From Anaerosolibacter sp. (GTDB taxonomy: Bacteria; Bacillota; Clostridia; Peptostreptococcales; Thermotaleaceae): a stretch of 64,000 nt of DNA. The stretch spans positions 62,001 through 126,000 of the forward strand of contig NZ_JARBTM010000008.1 of the NCBI RefSeq assembly GCF_029240175.1, read 5' to 3'. A model generated the notes under the pieces. It saw nothing but the letters and a program-made list of their open reading frames with translations. It did no database searches and was not told the origin of the DNA. A program made the translations under genes and the position numbers. Of the stretch, positions 8,208 to 16,334 are shown in pieces. Position 1 is the stretch's first letter; each line of letters begins with the position of its first letter.

Positions 8208-9324
8208 AAATGATTTTGCGGTTGTTCTGACAAGTACCATGGAATACCTAAAGGTTGTAAAAAAAGATGGGTTAGAAGAGGGAAAAGAAATTATCTTTGT
8301 CCAGGAAGACATTTATAGAAGAAGCAAGGTATCCATAAGGACTATTGGTTTAGCCGCAGCAATGTTCCTCATGATGTTTATTTCCATGACTTGGCTAAAT
8401 CCATGGAGTACCACAAAGATTCTGGCAAATACAGCCGCTGTTGTCAGTATAGATATCAACCCCAGTGTAGAGCTTGAAATCAATCAAGCGCAGGAAGTTT
8501 TGAAGGTAATTCCCATCAATGAGGATGGAAAGAAGGTTGTGTCAGAAAAACTGCTTGGCATGGCCATTGATGAAGCAGTCTTAGCCATTGTAGACAGCGC
8601 AAAGACATTAAACTATCTGACAGAGGAGCGAAATATGGTGCTGATTTCTACCACCATGACAGCTGAAAAGGTGAGCCTTGATGGAAAAGAAATCGTTGGG
8701 AGAATTGAACAAAAGCTGGAAGAGAAGCTAGATATTCAAGAAATTCAAGTTGCCTATTTAGAAGGAAAGAAAGAAGATGTAAAAAAAGCTCGAGCACAGC
8801 ATGTATCCATTGGGAAGTATGGTGTTTTGAAAAAAGCGGAAGCTGATGGAGAACAGATTACAGTTGAAGAGATTAAAGAATTAAAGGTACAACAGATTCT
8901 GGACAAAGGTGTTGGAAAATTAAACGTTAAAGAATTAAAGAAAAAAATACAGGATGATGAAATAAATGATGACCAAATAGAGAATAAGGTGACAGATGAA
9001 AAAGAGAAAAAGGAAAATCATCCACCAGGTCAAGAAGCAGCACCCGGTCTCGGAAAGGCGCCTGGACTGCAAAAAGCTCCTGGACTACAAAAAGCACCCG
9101 GCCAAATAAAAAAAGAAGCCTCTGCTGAAAATCAAAATAGTGAAAATAGAAAGCAGGAAGATAAAGACAAGGAAAAAGCGGTAGAAGAAGAGACGAGTAA
9201 GAAAGCACAAGGGAAAACAAAGGATCAGAAAGAAAAGTCCAAGGATGAAGAAAATGCTAAAGATGTGAATTCTAAGGAATGGAAGATATGGCTGGAAAAA
9301 CAAAAACAGAAGAATAAAAATTAG
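8176..9324 (+). CDS. rsgI: Anti-sigma factor RsgI with PG-repeat and charged C-terminus
   Basis: 382 residues from ATG 8176, with AAGGGGG 8 bases upstream; an in-frame GTG at 8167 is too close to that site. Residues 1-50 form the cytoplasmic RsgI_N domain that binds SigI (MVYRGCVVKLENDFAVVLT). A single membrane helix spans about 55-76. An outside domain follows with SIDINPSVELEIN (91-103), conserved in RsgI proteins. The outer tail is lysine/glutamate-rich and contains repeats PGLGKAPGLQKAPGLQKAPG. No carbohydrate-binding module is visible, so polysaccharide sensing is not supported. It overlaps sigI by 32 bases. Confidence 0.92.
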   Translation: MVYRGCVVKLENDFAVVLTSTMEYLKVVKKDGLEEGKEIIFVQEDIYRRSKVSIRTIGLAAAMFLMMFISMTWLNPWSTTKILANTAAVVSIDINPSVELEINQAQEVLKVIPINEDGKKVVSEKLLGMAIDEAVLAIVDSAKTLNYLTEERNMVLISTTMTAEKVSLDGKEIVGRIEQKLEEKLDIQEIQVAYLEGKKEDVKKARAQHVSIGKYGVLKKAEADGEQITVEEIKELKVQQILDKGVGKLNVKELKKKIQDDEINDDQIENKVTDEKEKKENHPPGQEAAPGLGKAPGLQKAPGLQKAPGQIKKEASAENQNSENRKQEDKDKEKAVEEETSKKAQGKTKDQKEKSKDEENAKDVNSKEWKIWLEKQKQKNKN

Positions 9325-9348
9325 GAAATAAGACATATTGGTGGCTAG

Positions 9349-9385
9349 AAAAACTTGTAGTATGCTAAGGCTACAAGTTTTTTAT
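9349..9385 (+). terminator. sigI-rsgI terminator
   Basis: AAAAACTTGTAG and CTACAAGTTTTTT flank a 10-base loop. Its T-run merges into the 5' palindrome of the structured element that follows. Confidence 0.85.
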
Positions 9386-9535
9386 TTAATAGGAAAGTTC
9401 TACTTTCCTATTAAATAAAAAATCAGGGGTGCAGGGGAAGTATTCCCATGCCGTATTCAGAGGGGTGCTCAGGCTGCTTGGCAGCCGTCGAAGGGGAACT
9501 AGGTTCCCCTAGCGAAGCAGCTTTGCTGCTTTTTG
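9381..9535 (+). ncRNA. HEARO/OMEGA-like structured RNA element, copy 1
   Basis: About 155 nt and almost identical in its core to copy 2 at 10.9 kb; copy 3 is at 50.2 kb. Parts in order: a perfect 17-bp hairpin (TTTATTTAATAGGAAAG, loop TTCTA); GGGGTGCAGGGGAAG; TATTCCCATGCCGTATTCAG; AGGGGTGCTCAGGCTG; hairpin GGCTGCTTGGCAGCC; GTCGAAGGGGAAC with its pair GTTCCCCTAGCGAAG; then a terminal GCAGC/GCTGC hairpin with T5. The core resembles, from memory, HEARO RNA, the guide scaffold of IscB/IsrB systems. No HNH nuclease gene is present. The identification needs a covariance-model search; that it is a structured repeated element is clear. Confidence 0.6.
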
Positions 9536-9576
9536 ACATTTATAGACAAATTTTTTTAACAAATAGGTAAAACAGC

Positions 9577-9601
9577 ACCTAAAAAGTAAAAAGAAGTCGT
9601 A
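9577..9601 (+). promoter_or_regulatory. Probable SigI-type promoter of the gene at 9645
   Basis: ACCTAAAAA, 18 bases from ACC to CGTA, then three bases and CTATGATGTAA. It aligns base for base in layout with the block ahead of sigI at 7398. Confidence 0.5.
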
Positions 9602-9644
9602 ATACTATGATGTAAATCAAGAAAACACAAAGGAGGACACAAAA

Positions 9645-10733
9645 ATGAAATGGAGAAAAATAGTTTCATTGACAGTCATTACTGCTTGTATGTTTACGGT
9701 GCCAGTTAGTGCCGCACCAAAGGTCGGCAAGGTGGAAGCACCTAAGGGAAAAGTAGTAAAAGAAGTACAGCTTGATATGGAAAGCACAGTTGAAGCCACA
9801 GATGAAACAGTTGAAGAAAAAGCTAAAGATAAGGCATGGAAAGCAGTGAAAGATCAGTTAGAAGAAAAGAAAAATGAAATAGAAGCTGAGAAAGATGCCA
9901 TAGAAGAGGCGTTAGCAAAATTAGAGGCTGACTATGAGGCTGCAAAAGCCAGCGGTGACGAAGCTGCAATTAAAACTGCTCAAGAAGCGATGGCTGCTGC
10001 CAAGGCTGAAATGACTGAGTTTAAAACACAAATGAGTGCAATCAAGGCAGAAATGAAGGACGTTATCAGAAATAAATATACCCAAGAAGAATTAGATGCT
10101 TTGAAGCAGGTGGCAGCAGAGATTGAGGAAGCGGATGCAGATGTAGAAGTAATTCCAGTGGAAAATATCTACTCTAAGAAAGGAAACTTTAAATTTGATG
10201 TTCCTCCGGTGATCAAGCAGGGAAGAACATTAATCCCTGTAAGAGCAATCACAGAGGGGCTTGGTGCTGAAGTTCAATGGGATGGAGAAAATCAAACGGT
10301 TACTGTGACAAAGGATGGTGTAGAGATTATTTTTGATCTAAAGACCGGTGCAGTAACGGTAGATGGTGAAGCGAAAACAATCGATGTACCTGCGGGACTT
10401 ATCAATAATAGAACCATGGTACCTTTGAGATTTATCGCGGAAGCCTTAAATTTGAAGGTAGGATATGATAGTGAAACAGGTGTTATCGACATCGACGAAG
10501 AAGCTGGCGAAACCACAGAGACAACAGAGGGTACCGATGCCGTAGATACAGCAGAACCGGTTGAAGCAACAGAAACAGCTGAGACAGTAGAGGATACTGA
10601 TGCTGTTGATACTGCTGAACCAGCTGAAACAACAGATGAAGAACAGACTATCGTTGTAGAACCAGTTCAAGACGATGAAGCTGGAGCTGATGTGACTAAT
10701 ACAGAGGTAGAGGATACAGCAGCACAAATATAA
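9645..10733 (+). CDS. Secreted coiled-coil protein with copper amine oxidase N-terminal-like domain
   Basis: 362 residues. Signal peptide at 1-24 (VSLTVITACMFTVPVSAAP), then a lysine/glutamate/alanine coiled coil at about 60-165. A copper amine oxidase N-like (stalk) domain at about 185-285 carries the typical GRTLIPVRAITEGLGAEVQW and RTMVPLRFIAEALN halves. The tail is rich in T, E, D and A and repeats DAVDTAEPVEATETAE-like units. Such domains occur in many surface proteins of clostridia and have no amine oxidase activity by themselves. It follows sigI-rsgI and appears to share their promoter type, so it may be a SigI-regulated envelope protein. ATG 9645 follows AAAGGAGG. Confidence 0.82.
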   Translation: MKWRKIVSLTVITACMFTVPVSAAPKVGKVEAPKGKVVKEVQLDMESTVEATDETVEEKAKDKAWKAVKDQLEEKKNEIEAEKDAIEEALAKLEADYEAAKASGDEAAIKTAQEAMAAAKAEMTEFKTQMSAIKAEMKDVIRNKYTQEELDALKQVAAEIEEADADVEVIPVENIYSKKGNFKFDVPPVIKQGRTLIPVRAITEGLGAEVQWDGENQTVTVTKDGVEIIFDLKTGAVTVDGEAKTIDVPAGLINNRTMVPLRFIAEALNLKVGYDSETGVIDIDEEAGETTETTEGTDAVDTAEPVEATETAETVEDTDAVDTAEPAETTDEEQTIVVEPVQDDEAGADVTNTEVEDTAAQI

Positions 10734-10770
10734 GTACATATCCATTTTCAATGACAGATAAACCTTTCTC

Positions 10771-10799
10771 TTGATAATGAAGAAAGAATACTCTATAAT
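10771..10799 (+). promoter_or_regulatory. Sigma-A promoter of the ZTP riboswitch leader
   Basis: TTGATA, a 17-base spacer and TATAAT; transcription would start near 10806, just ahead of the aptamer. Confidence 0.8.
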
Positions 10800-10812
10800 G
10801 AAAAACATAGTG

Positions 10813-10904
10813 AAATCACACGACTGGCGGAAGTGGAATAAACCACGGGGAGTGTGATGAAGAAAAGCCGACCGCCTGGGCACAAAACCCAGGTGGTTTT
10901 TTTG
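10813..10904 (+). promoter_or_regulatory. ZTP (pfl) riboswitch with terminator
   Basis: The pfl/ZTP motif is seen as ATCACACGACTGGCGGAAG, then GTGG/CCAC, ACGGGGAG, the closing GTGTGA, and the downstream pseudoknot partner CCGACCGCCTGGGC. ACCGCCTGGG also pairs with CCCAGGTGGT (10871-10897) to form a terminator with T7, the usual expression platform. ZTP/ZMP signals 10-formyl-THF shortage. These switches commonly precede fhs, which here begins 320 bases downstream after an inserted repeat element. Confidence 0.92.
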
Positions 10905-11055
10905 TTTATCAGGAAAGTTCTACTTTCCTGATAAACAAAAAAACAGGGGTGCAGGGGAAGTATTCCCATGCCGTATTCAGAGGGGTGCTCAGGCCGCTTT
11001 GCAGCCGTCGAAGGGGAACTAGGTTCCCCTAGCGAAGGCATCGTTAGATGCATTT
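10898..11055 (+). ncRNA. HEARO/OMEGA-like structured RNA element, copy 2
   Basis: The core is nearly identical to copy 1. The 5' hairpin has different but perfectly paired outer arms (20 bp, TTTTTTGTTTATCAGGAAAG, loop TTCTA), and the 3' hairpin is GCATC/GATGC followed by ATTTTTG. Its 5' arm begins in the T-run of the ZTP terminator, so it separates that riboswitch from fhs. No ORF inside. Function unknown; the HEARO assignment is tentative. Confidence 0.6.
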
Positions 11056-11221
11056 TTGTATTGATTAAGATGAAAATAAAAAATATTTTGAAAGCACATA
11101 CTAAAGCCGAATGACGGAAAAAATATTCTGTCTATTTTTAAAATTCGACGCTTTGGTGACGAGGGCTATTATATAATTCAGATATATAATATTGGGAAAA
11201 TACATAGAGAGGGTGGTTATG

Positions 11222-12904
11222 ATGGTAAACAAGGTACCAAGTGATATCGAAATCGCACAGCAGGCCAAAATGAAGGCAATTGGAGAGATTGCCAAGGATT
11301 GGAATATATTAGAGGACGAGCTTGAGCTTTATGGAAAGTATAAAGCAAAAATTAATCCCAGTATATTTACCAGATTAAAAGACAAGGAAGACGGTAAACT
11401 CATTCTTGTTACAGCAATCAATCCTACACCAGCAGGGGAAGGAAAGTCAACGACCACGGTAGGATTAGGTCAGGCCCTAAATAAAATTGGCAAGAAAACA
11501 GTGATTGCCTTAAGAGAGCCTTCTCTTGGACCCGTATTTGGGGTAAAGGGCGGTGCCGCAGGTGGTGGATATGCTCAAGTGGTGCCAATGGAGGATATCA
11601 ACCTTCACTTTACTGGAGATATGCATGCCATCACCACAGCCAACAACCTGTTGTCAGCGACAATAGATAACCATATTAATCATGGCAATGCATTAAATAT
11701 AGATCCAAGACAGATTATTTGGAAGAGAGTTTTAGATATGAACGATAGAGCCCTACGGGAAGTTGTTGTAGGGTTAGGCGGTAAAGCCAACGGATTTGTA
11801 AGACAGGATGGATTTATGATCACTGTGGCATCAGAGGTAATGGCAATCTTATGTTTGTCTTCTGACCTAATGGATTTAAAGGATCGACTTAGTAGAATGG
11901 TTATTGCCTACAATTATGGGGGTCAGCCTGTGACCTGTGGAGATTTAAATGTTCAAGGTGCTATGGCAACTGTATTAAAGGATGCCATTAAGCCGAATCT
12001 TGTCCAGACCCTTGAGAATACGCCAGCCTTAATTCATGGCGGGCCTTTTGCCAATATTGCCCATGGCTGTAACAGTATCATGGCGACGAAGCTAGGATTA
12101 AAGCTAGGAGACTATCTTGTGACAGAGGCAGGCTTCGGTGCAGACCTTGGGGCAGAAAAATTCTTAGATATCAAGTGTAGATATGGTGGACTAAAGCCAG
12201 CAGCTGTAGTGATTGTAGCAACGATACGTGCATTAAAAATGCATGGTGGTGTAAAGAAAACAGAGCTAGGTATAGAAAATGTAGAAGCTATCGAAAAAGG
12301 CTTTGCCAACCTTGCAAAGCAGGTGGAAAATATTCGAAAGTTCGGACTTCCTGTATTGGTGGCTGTGAATCGATTTGTCAGTGATACAGAAGCAGAAATA
12401 GAAATATTAACGAAAAAATGTATAGAATATGGTGTGGAAGTTGCACTAAACGAGGTGTGGTCAAAAGGCGGCGAAGGCGGCGTAGAGATGGCTGAGAAGC
12501 TGGTTCAAATCGTTGAAGGTACATCACCTGACTTTAAACACTTATATTCAGCAGAAGCATCCATTCCTGAAAAGGTTGAAACCATCGTAAAAGAGATTTA
12601 CGGCGGTGATGGTGTTGTATTCTCTTCTAAAGCCTTAAAGGAAATCAAGAAGCTCGAAGAATTAGGATTGGATAAACTCCCGATCTGTATGGCAAAAACC
12701 CAGTATTCTCTATCAGATGATCCAAATCTTTTAGGTGCGCCAAAAGGATTTAAGATTAATGTGAAGGAAGTCAGGGTGTCAGCAGGGGCAGGCTTTATCG
12801 TATGCCTCACAGGGGAAATTATGATTATGCCAGGATTGCCAAAGATACCATCGGCAGAGAAAATTGACATTGATGAAAACGGTGTGATTACAGGATTATT
12901 CTAA
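11222..12904 (+). CDS. fhs: Formate-tetrahydrofolate ligase
   Basis: 560 residues, the normal family length. It converts formate, ATP and THF to 10-formyl-THF, or the reverse when fermenting histidine or purines. The P-loop segment is [18 protein letters not shown] near residue 65. Further family blocks are [31 protein letters not shown], and [24 protein letters not shown] 11222 is preferred over the adjacent ATG 11219 because GAGAGGGTGG is then better spaced. It heads the fhs-hut-ftcD-hutI-fchA run. A ZTP riboswitch lies upstream. TATAAT-like boxes at 11172 and 11185 lack clear -35 partners. Confidence 0.97.
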   Translation: MVNKVPSDIEIAQQAKMKAIGEIAKDWNILEDELELYGKYKAKINPSIFTRLKDKEDGKLILVTAINPTPAGEGKSTTTVGLGQALNKIGKKTVIALREPSLGPVFGVKGGAAGGGYAQVVPMEDINLHFTGDMHAITTANNLLSATIDNHINHGNALNIDPRQIIWKRVLDMNDRALREVVVGLGGKANGFVRQDGFMITVASEVMAILCLSSDLMDLKDRLSRMVIAYNYGGQPVTCGDLNVQGAMATVLKDAIKPNLVQTLENTPALIHGGPFANIAHGCNSIMATKLGLKLGDYLVTEAGFGADLGAEKFLDIKCRYGGLKPAAVVIVATIRALKMHGGVKKTELGIENVEAIEKGFANLAKQVENIRKFGLPVLVAVNRFVSDTEAEIEILTKKCIEYGVEVALNEVWSKGGEGGVEMAEKLVQIVEGTSPDFKHLYSAEASIPEKVETIVKEIYGGDGVVFSSKALKEIKKLEELGLDKLPICMAKTQYSLSDDPNLLGAPKGFKINVKEVRVSAGAGFIVCLTGEIMIMPGLPKIPSAEKIDIDENGVITGLF

Positions 12905-12933
12905 GAGGTTAGAAGTTAGAAGTTAGAGAAAAA

Positions 12934-13021
12934 GACGCTACTTGCCACTCGCTGTTCGCTTTTAGCAAAAGGCTTTTAAGTTAGTCTTTGCTAGTGGCGA
13001 GTAGCGAGCAGCTAGTAGCGA
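12934..13021. repeat. Intergenic dyad repeat, copy C
   Basis: GACGCTACTTGCCACTCGCT faces GTGGCGAGTAGCGAGCAGC further downstream, with CTAGTAGCG at the end. It is preceded by a direct repeat GTTAGAAGTTAGAAGTTAGA at 12909. Confidence 0.72.
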
Positions 13022-13036
13022 CTTCAGTTACGCTAA

Positions 13037-13186
13037 AATACATTACTTATATCAGCTCATCCGATGGCTAACAACTCTAAGGCTCCCGCTCCTACAAGCG
13101 GGAGACAAGAGTTGTACAGCCCCTGGATAACACGACTTGGCGTTCAGGTGGAGTTACAAACTCCATCTGAACTGAGTCTTAGTTGA
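13037..13186 (+). pseudogene. TnpB C-terminal relic / reRNA-like fold upstream of hutU
   Basis: The reading frame is open from after a TAA at 13034 to TGA 13184-13186 and encodes 49 residues including SKAPAPTSGRQELYSPW and GVQVELQTPSELSLS, which looks to me like the extreme C-terminus of IS605-family TnpB. The DNA is strongly foldable: TATATCAGCT (13048) pairs with AGTTGATATA (13181). Inside are CAACTCT/AGAGTTG, CTCCCGCT/AGCGGGAG and GTTCAGGTGGAGTT/AACTCCATCTGAAC. TnpB guide RNAs overlap this part of the gene, with the guide just 3'. The rest of the element is missing. It is only 25 bases from the hutU start. Confidence 0.5.
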
Positions 13187-13210
13187 TATACAAACAAGGA
13201 GGAAAATAAT

Positions 13211-15238
13211 ATGGTTACAAATTATGATATTTCTCAGGCTATGACCATAAAGCTAGACAATGAACTGCCTGAATACCCTAAGTTCATTGAAGGGATTCGA
13301 AGAGCACCGGATCGTGGCTTTAAGCTTACACCAGATCAAACAGAGACAGCACTAAAAAATGCCCTTCGCTATATCCCTGAGGAGCTTCATGAGGTAGTAG
13401 CACCAGAGTTTATGGATGAGTTACTGACGAGGGGGAGAATCTACGGCTATCGCTTCCGTCCAGTGGGAGAACTAAAAGCCAAGTCTATTGATGAATATAA
13501 AGGAAACTGCATTGAAGGAAAAGCCTTCCAGGTAATGATTGACAACAATTTATGTTTTGATATTGCCTTGTATCCCTATGAACTGGTTACCTATGGGGAA
13601 ACGGGAAAGGTATGTCAGAACTGGATGCAGTACCAATTAATCAAAAAGTATCTAGAAGTGATGACCAATGAGCAGACCCTTGTGATCGAATCTGGGCATC
13701 CTTTGGGACTATTCAAGTCTAAGCCTGATGCGCCTAGGGTAATTATCACCAATGCCCTCATGATAGGAATGTTTGACAATCCAAAGGATTGGGATATCGC
13801 AGAACAGATGGGTGTGGCCAACTATGGTCAAATGACAGCTGGTGGTTGGATGTATATCGGCCCCCAGGGAATCGTACATGGAACATTTAATACCCTGCTG
13901 AATGCAGGAAGAAAGATATTAGGTATCCCAGATGATCAGGATTTAAAAGGAAAGCTGTTTGTAACCTCAGGACTAGGAGGTATGAGCGGTGCACAGCCAA
14001 AGGCAGTAGAGATTGCCAATGGCGTAGGTATTGTGGCAGAGGTAGATTATTCAAGAATTGAAACGAGACACAGCCAAGGATGGGTACAAAGAGTAACAGC
14101 GGATTTAAAGGAAGCCTTTGATATTGCCAGGGAGTATATGGATAAAAGAGAGGCCATGTCCATTGCATATCATGGAAATATCGTTGACCTCTTAGAATAT
14201 GCTGCTGAAAATCATATCAAAATCGATCTATTATCCGATCAAACCTCCTGCCATGCGGTATATGAGGGTGGATATTGCCCACAAGGTTTGACCTTTGAAG
14301 CAAGAACAGAAATGTTAAAAAATGATCGACAGCAGTTTGTGAAGCTGGTAGATCAGACATTAAAGCGTCACTTTGAAGTAATAAAGAGCCTTGTCAGTCA
14401 GGGAACCTATTTCTTTGATTATGGCAATGCATTTATGAAGTCTATCTATGATGCAGGGGTAAAAGAAATTTCAAAGAATGGTATTGATGACAAGGATGGA
14501 TTTATTTGGCCGTCCTATGTGGAGGATATCATGGGTCCTGAGCTATTTGACTACGGTTATGGACCGTTCCGCTGGGTGTGTTTAAGCGGCAAGGACGAAG
14601 ACCTAAGAAAAACAGATAAGGCAGCCATGGACTGCATTGACCCAGACCGCAGGGGTCAAGACCGGGATAACTATGTATGGATTCGGGACGCAGAGAAGAA
14701 TAAGCTTGTGGTAGGTACCAAGGCCAGAATTCTATACCAGGATGCCATGGGAAGAACAAAGATTGCATTGAAATTTAATGAAATGGTACGTAATGGGGAA
14801 GTAGGACCGATCATGCTGGGGCGTGACCACCACGATGTAAGCGGTACAGATTCTCCATTCAGGGAAACCTCAAATATCAAAGATGGCAGTAATGTCATGG
14901 CAGATATGGCGACTCAGTGCTTTGCTGGAAATGCAGCGAGAGGCATGAGTTTGATAGCCCTTCACAATGGGGGCGGTGTAGGTATTGGAAAGTCCATCAA
15001 CGGCGGTTTTGGCATGGTGTTGGACGGCAGTGAGAGAGCAGACAATATTCTAAAGACTGCTATGCCGTGGGATGTTATGGGCGGTGTAGCAAGACGTGCC
15101 TGGGCAAGAAATGAAAACTCTATTACAACAAGTATAGAATTCAACAAGGATAATGAAGGCACAGATCATATTACCCTTCCATACATTCCGAAGGAAGATT
15201 TAGTGAAAAGCCTTGTGGCGAAAGCATTTAAGAAATAG
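13211..15238 (+). CDS. hutU: Urocanate hydratase
   Basis: 675 residues, matching the long form found in clostridia and animals rather than the 550-residue proteobacterial form. It hydrates urocanate to 4-imidazolone-5-propionate using tightly bound NAD. Visible family blocks are GRIYGYRFRPVGELKAKSI, TAGGWMYIGPQGIVHGT, TSGLGGMSGAQPKA (NAD site), DLLSDQTSCHAVYEGGYCP and the C-terminal NGGGVGIGKSINGGFGMVLDG. ATG 13211 follows CAAGGAGG at ideal spacing. It is second in the histidine-degradation row; hutH is not in this window. Confidence 0.97.
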   Translation: MVTNYDISQAMTIKLDNELPEYPKFIEGIRRAPDRGFKLTPDQTETALKNALRYIPEELHEVVAPEFMDELLTRGRIYGYRFRPVGELKAKSIDEYKGNCIEGKAFQVMIDNNLCFDIALYPYELVTYGETGKVCQNWMQYQLIKKYLEVMTNEQTLVIESGHPLGLFKSKPDAPRVIITNALMIGMFDNPKDWDIAEQMGVANYGQMTAGGWMYIGPQGIVHGTFNTLLNAGRKILGIPDDQDLKGKLFVTSGLGGMSGAQPKAVEIANGVGIVAEVDYSRIETRHSQGWVQRVTADLKEAFDIAREYMDKREAMSIAYHGNIVDLLEYAAENHIKIDLLSDQTSCHAVYEGGYCPQGLTFEARTEMLKNDRQQFVKLVDQTLKRHFEVIKSLVSQGTYFFDYGNAFMKSIYDAGVKEISKNGIDDKDGFIWPSYVEDIMGPELFDYGYGPFRWVCLSGKDEDLRKTDKAAMDCIDPDRRGQDRDNYVWIRDAEKNKLVVGTKARILYQDAMGRTKIALKFNEMVRNGEVGPIMLGRDHHDVSGTDSPFRETSNIKDGSNVMADMATQCFAGNAARGMSLIALHNGGGVGIGKSINGGFGMVLDGSERADNILKTAMPWDVMGGVARRAWARNENSITTSIEFNKDNEGTDHITLPYIPKEDLVKSLVAKAFKK

Positions 15239-15251
15239 GATAAGGTTGTAG

Positions 15252-15271
15252 GGGCGATTCACGAATCGCCC
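15252..15271. repeat. REP-like palindrome GGGCGATTC-AC-GAATCGCCC
   Basis: Perfect short palindrome preceded by GTAGG, matching those at 22394 and 42018. The last lies inside a RAYT-type transposase relic. Confidence 0.75.
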
Positions 15272-15308
15272 GATAAGATTAAAGATAAGTGATAGGTTGA
15301 AGGTAGAT

Positions 15309-15397
15309 GACGCTGCTCGCCTCTCGCTATTCGCTTCTCGGAAAAGATTATTGTTTTATCTTTTGCCAGTGGCGAGTAGCGAGCAGCGAGTAGCCAC
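15309..15397. repeat. Intergenic dyad repeat, copy D
   Basis: GACGCTGCTCGCCTCTCGCT is answered by GGCGAGTAGCGAGCAGCGAG about 60 bases on, in the hutU-ftcD gap. Confidence 0.73.
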
Positions 15398-15424
15398 TAA
15401 CCCAAAGAGAAAGGTGGATCATCC

Positions 15425-16330
15425 ATGAGTAATGTAAAAAAAATCATCGAGTGTGTACCAAACTTTAGTGAAGGCAGAGACTTAGAAAAAATCGAGAAAA
15501 TTGTGAGCCCTTTCAGAGGTAAAGATGGCGTAAAGCTTTTGGACTACAGTAGGGATGAAGATCACAACAGACTGGTGGTTACTGTGGTGGGAGAACCAGA
15601 AGCAGTAAAAAATGCCGTGGTTGAAGCCATGGGTGTGGCTGTTGAAGTGATTGATATGACCAAGCATCAAGGACAACATCCAAGAATGGGTGCTGTGGAC
15701 GTGGTACCTTTTATTCCAGTAAAAAATGTAAGTATGACGGAGGCAGTAGAGTTAGCCAAGGAAGTTGCTAAGGAAGCATCGGAGAAATATGGATTGCCAA
15801 TCTTCCTCTATGAAAAGGCAGCAACCAATCCTACCAGAGAGAATCTTGCCAATATTCGTAAGGGCGAGTTTGAAGGGATGATTGAAAAGATCAAGCAGGC
15901 AGATTGGACGCCTGATTATGGTCCAGCAGAAATCCATCCTACAGCAGGAACTACAGCAGTGGGTGCTAGAATGCCATTGGTAGCATTCAATGTGAATTTA
16001 AATACAAATGACATAGAAATTGCCAACAAGATTGCAAAAAATGTAAGATTCCTAAACGGCGGGTTACGTTTCTGCAAGGCTATCGGCATTGACCTAAAAG
16101 AACGAGGCATTGTTCAAATCTCCATGAATATGACGGATTATACAAAAACGGCCCTTTACAGAGCATTTGAATTGATTCGCATCGAAGCCAGAAGGTATGG
16201 TGTGAGTATCGTAGGCAGTGAAATCATCGGATTGGTACCGATGGAAGCGCTAATCGATACAGCAGTATATTATCTAGGTGTAGAGGATTTCTCCATGGAG
16301 CAGATTCTTGAAGCCAGGATGATGGAGTAG
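15425..16330 (+). CDS. ftcD: Glutamate formimidoyltransferase
   Basis: 301 residues, the size of the stand-alone transferase. It moves the formimino group from N-formimino-L-glutamate to THF, releasing glutamate. N-terminal ECVPNFSEGRD is the family start motif. QHPRMGAVDVVPF carries the catalytic histidine at 85. The C-terminal half has GGLRFCKAIGIDLKERGIVQISMNMTDY. AAAGGTGG precedes ATG 15425. hutI starts 4 bases after its stop, so the two are co-translated. The paired cyclodeaminase is a separate gene downstream instead of a fusion. Confidence 0.95.
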   Translation: MSNVKKIIECVPNFSEGRDLEKIEKIVSPFRGKDGVKLLDYSRDEDHNRLVVTVVGEPEAVKNAVVEAMGVAVEVIDMTKHQGQHPRMGAVDVVPFIPVKNVSMTEAVELAKEVAKEASEKYGLPIFLYEKAATNPTRENLANIRKGEFEGMIEKIKQADWTPDYGPAEIHPTAGTTAVGARMPLVAFNVNLNTNDIEIANKIAKNVRFLNGGLRFCKAIGIDLKERGIVQISMNMTDYTKTALYRAFELIRIEARRYGVSIVGSEIIGLVPMEALIDTAVYYLGVEDFSMEQILEARMME

Positions 16331-16334
16331 GCTT

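Noticed and set aside
9381-9535. Group I or II intron as the explanation of the three structured elements
   Set aside because: They are only about 150 nt, lie outside genes, and lack a recognisable group II domain V or a group I P7 core.
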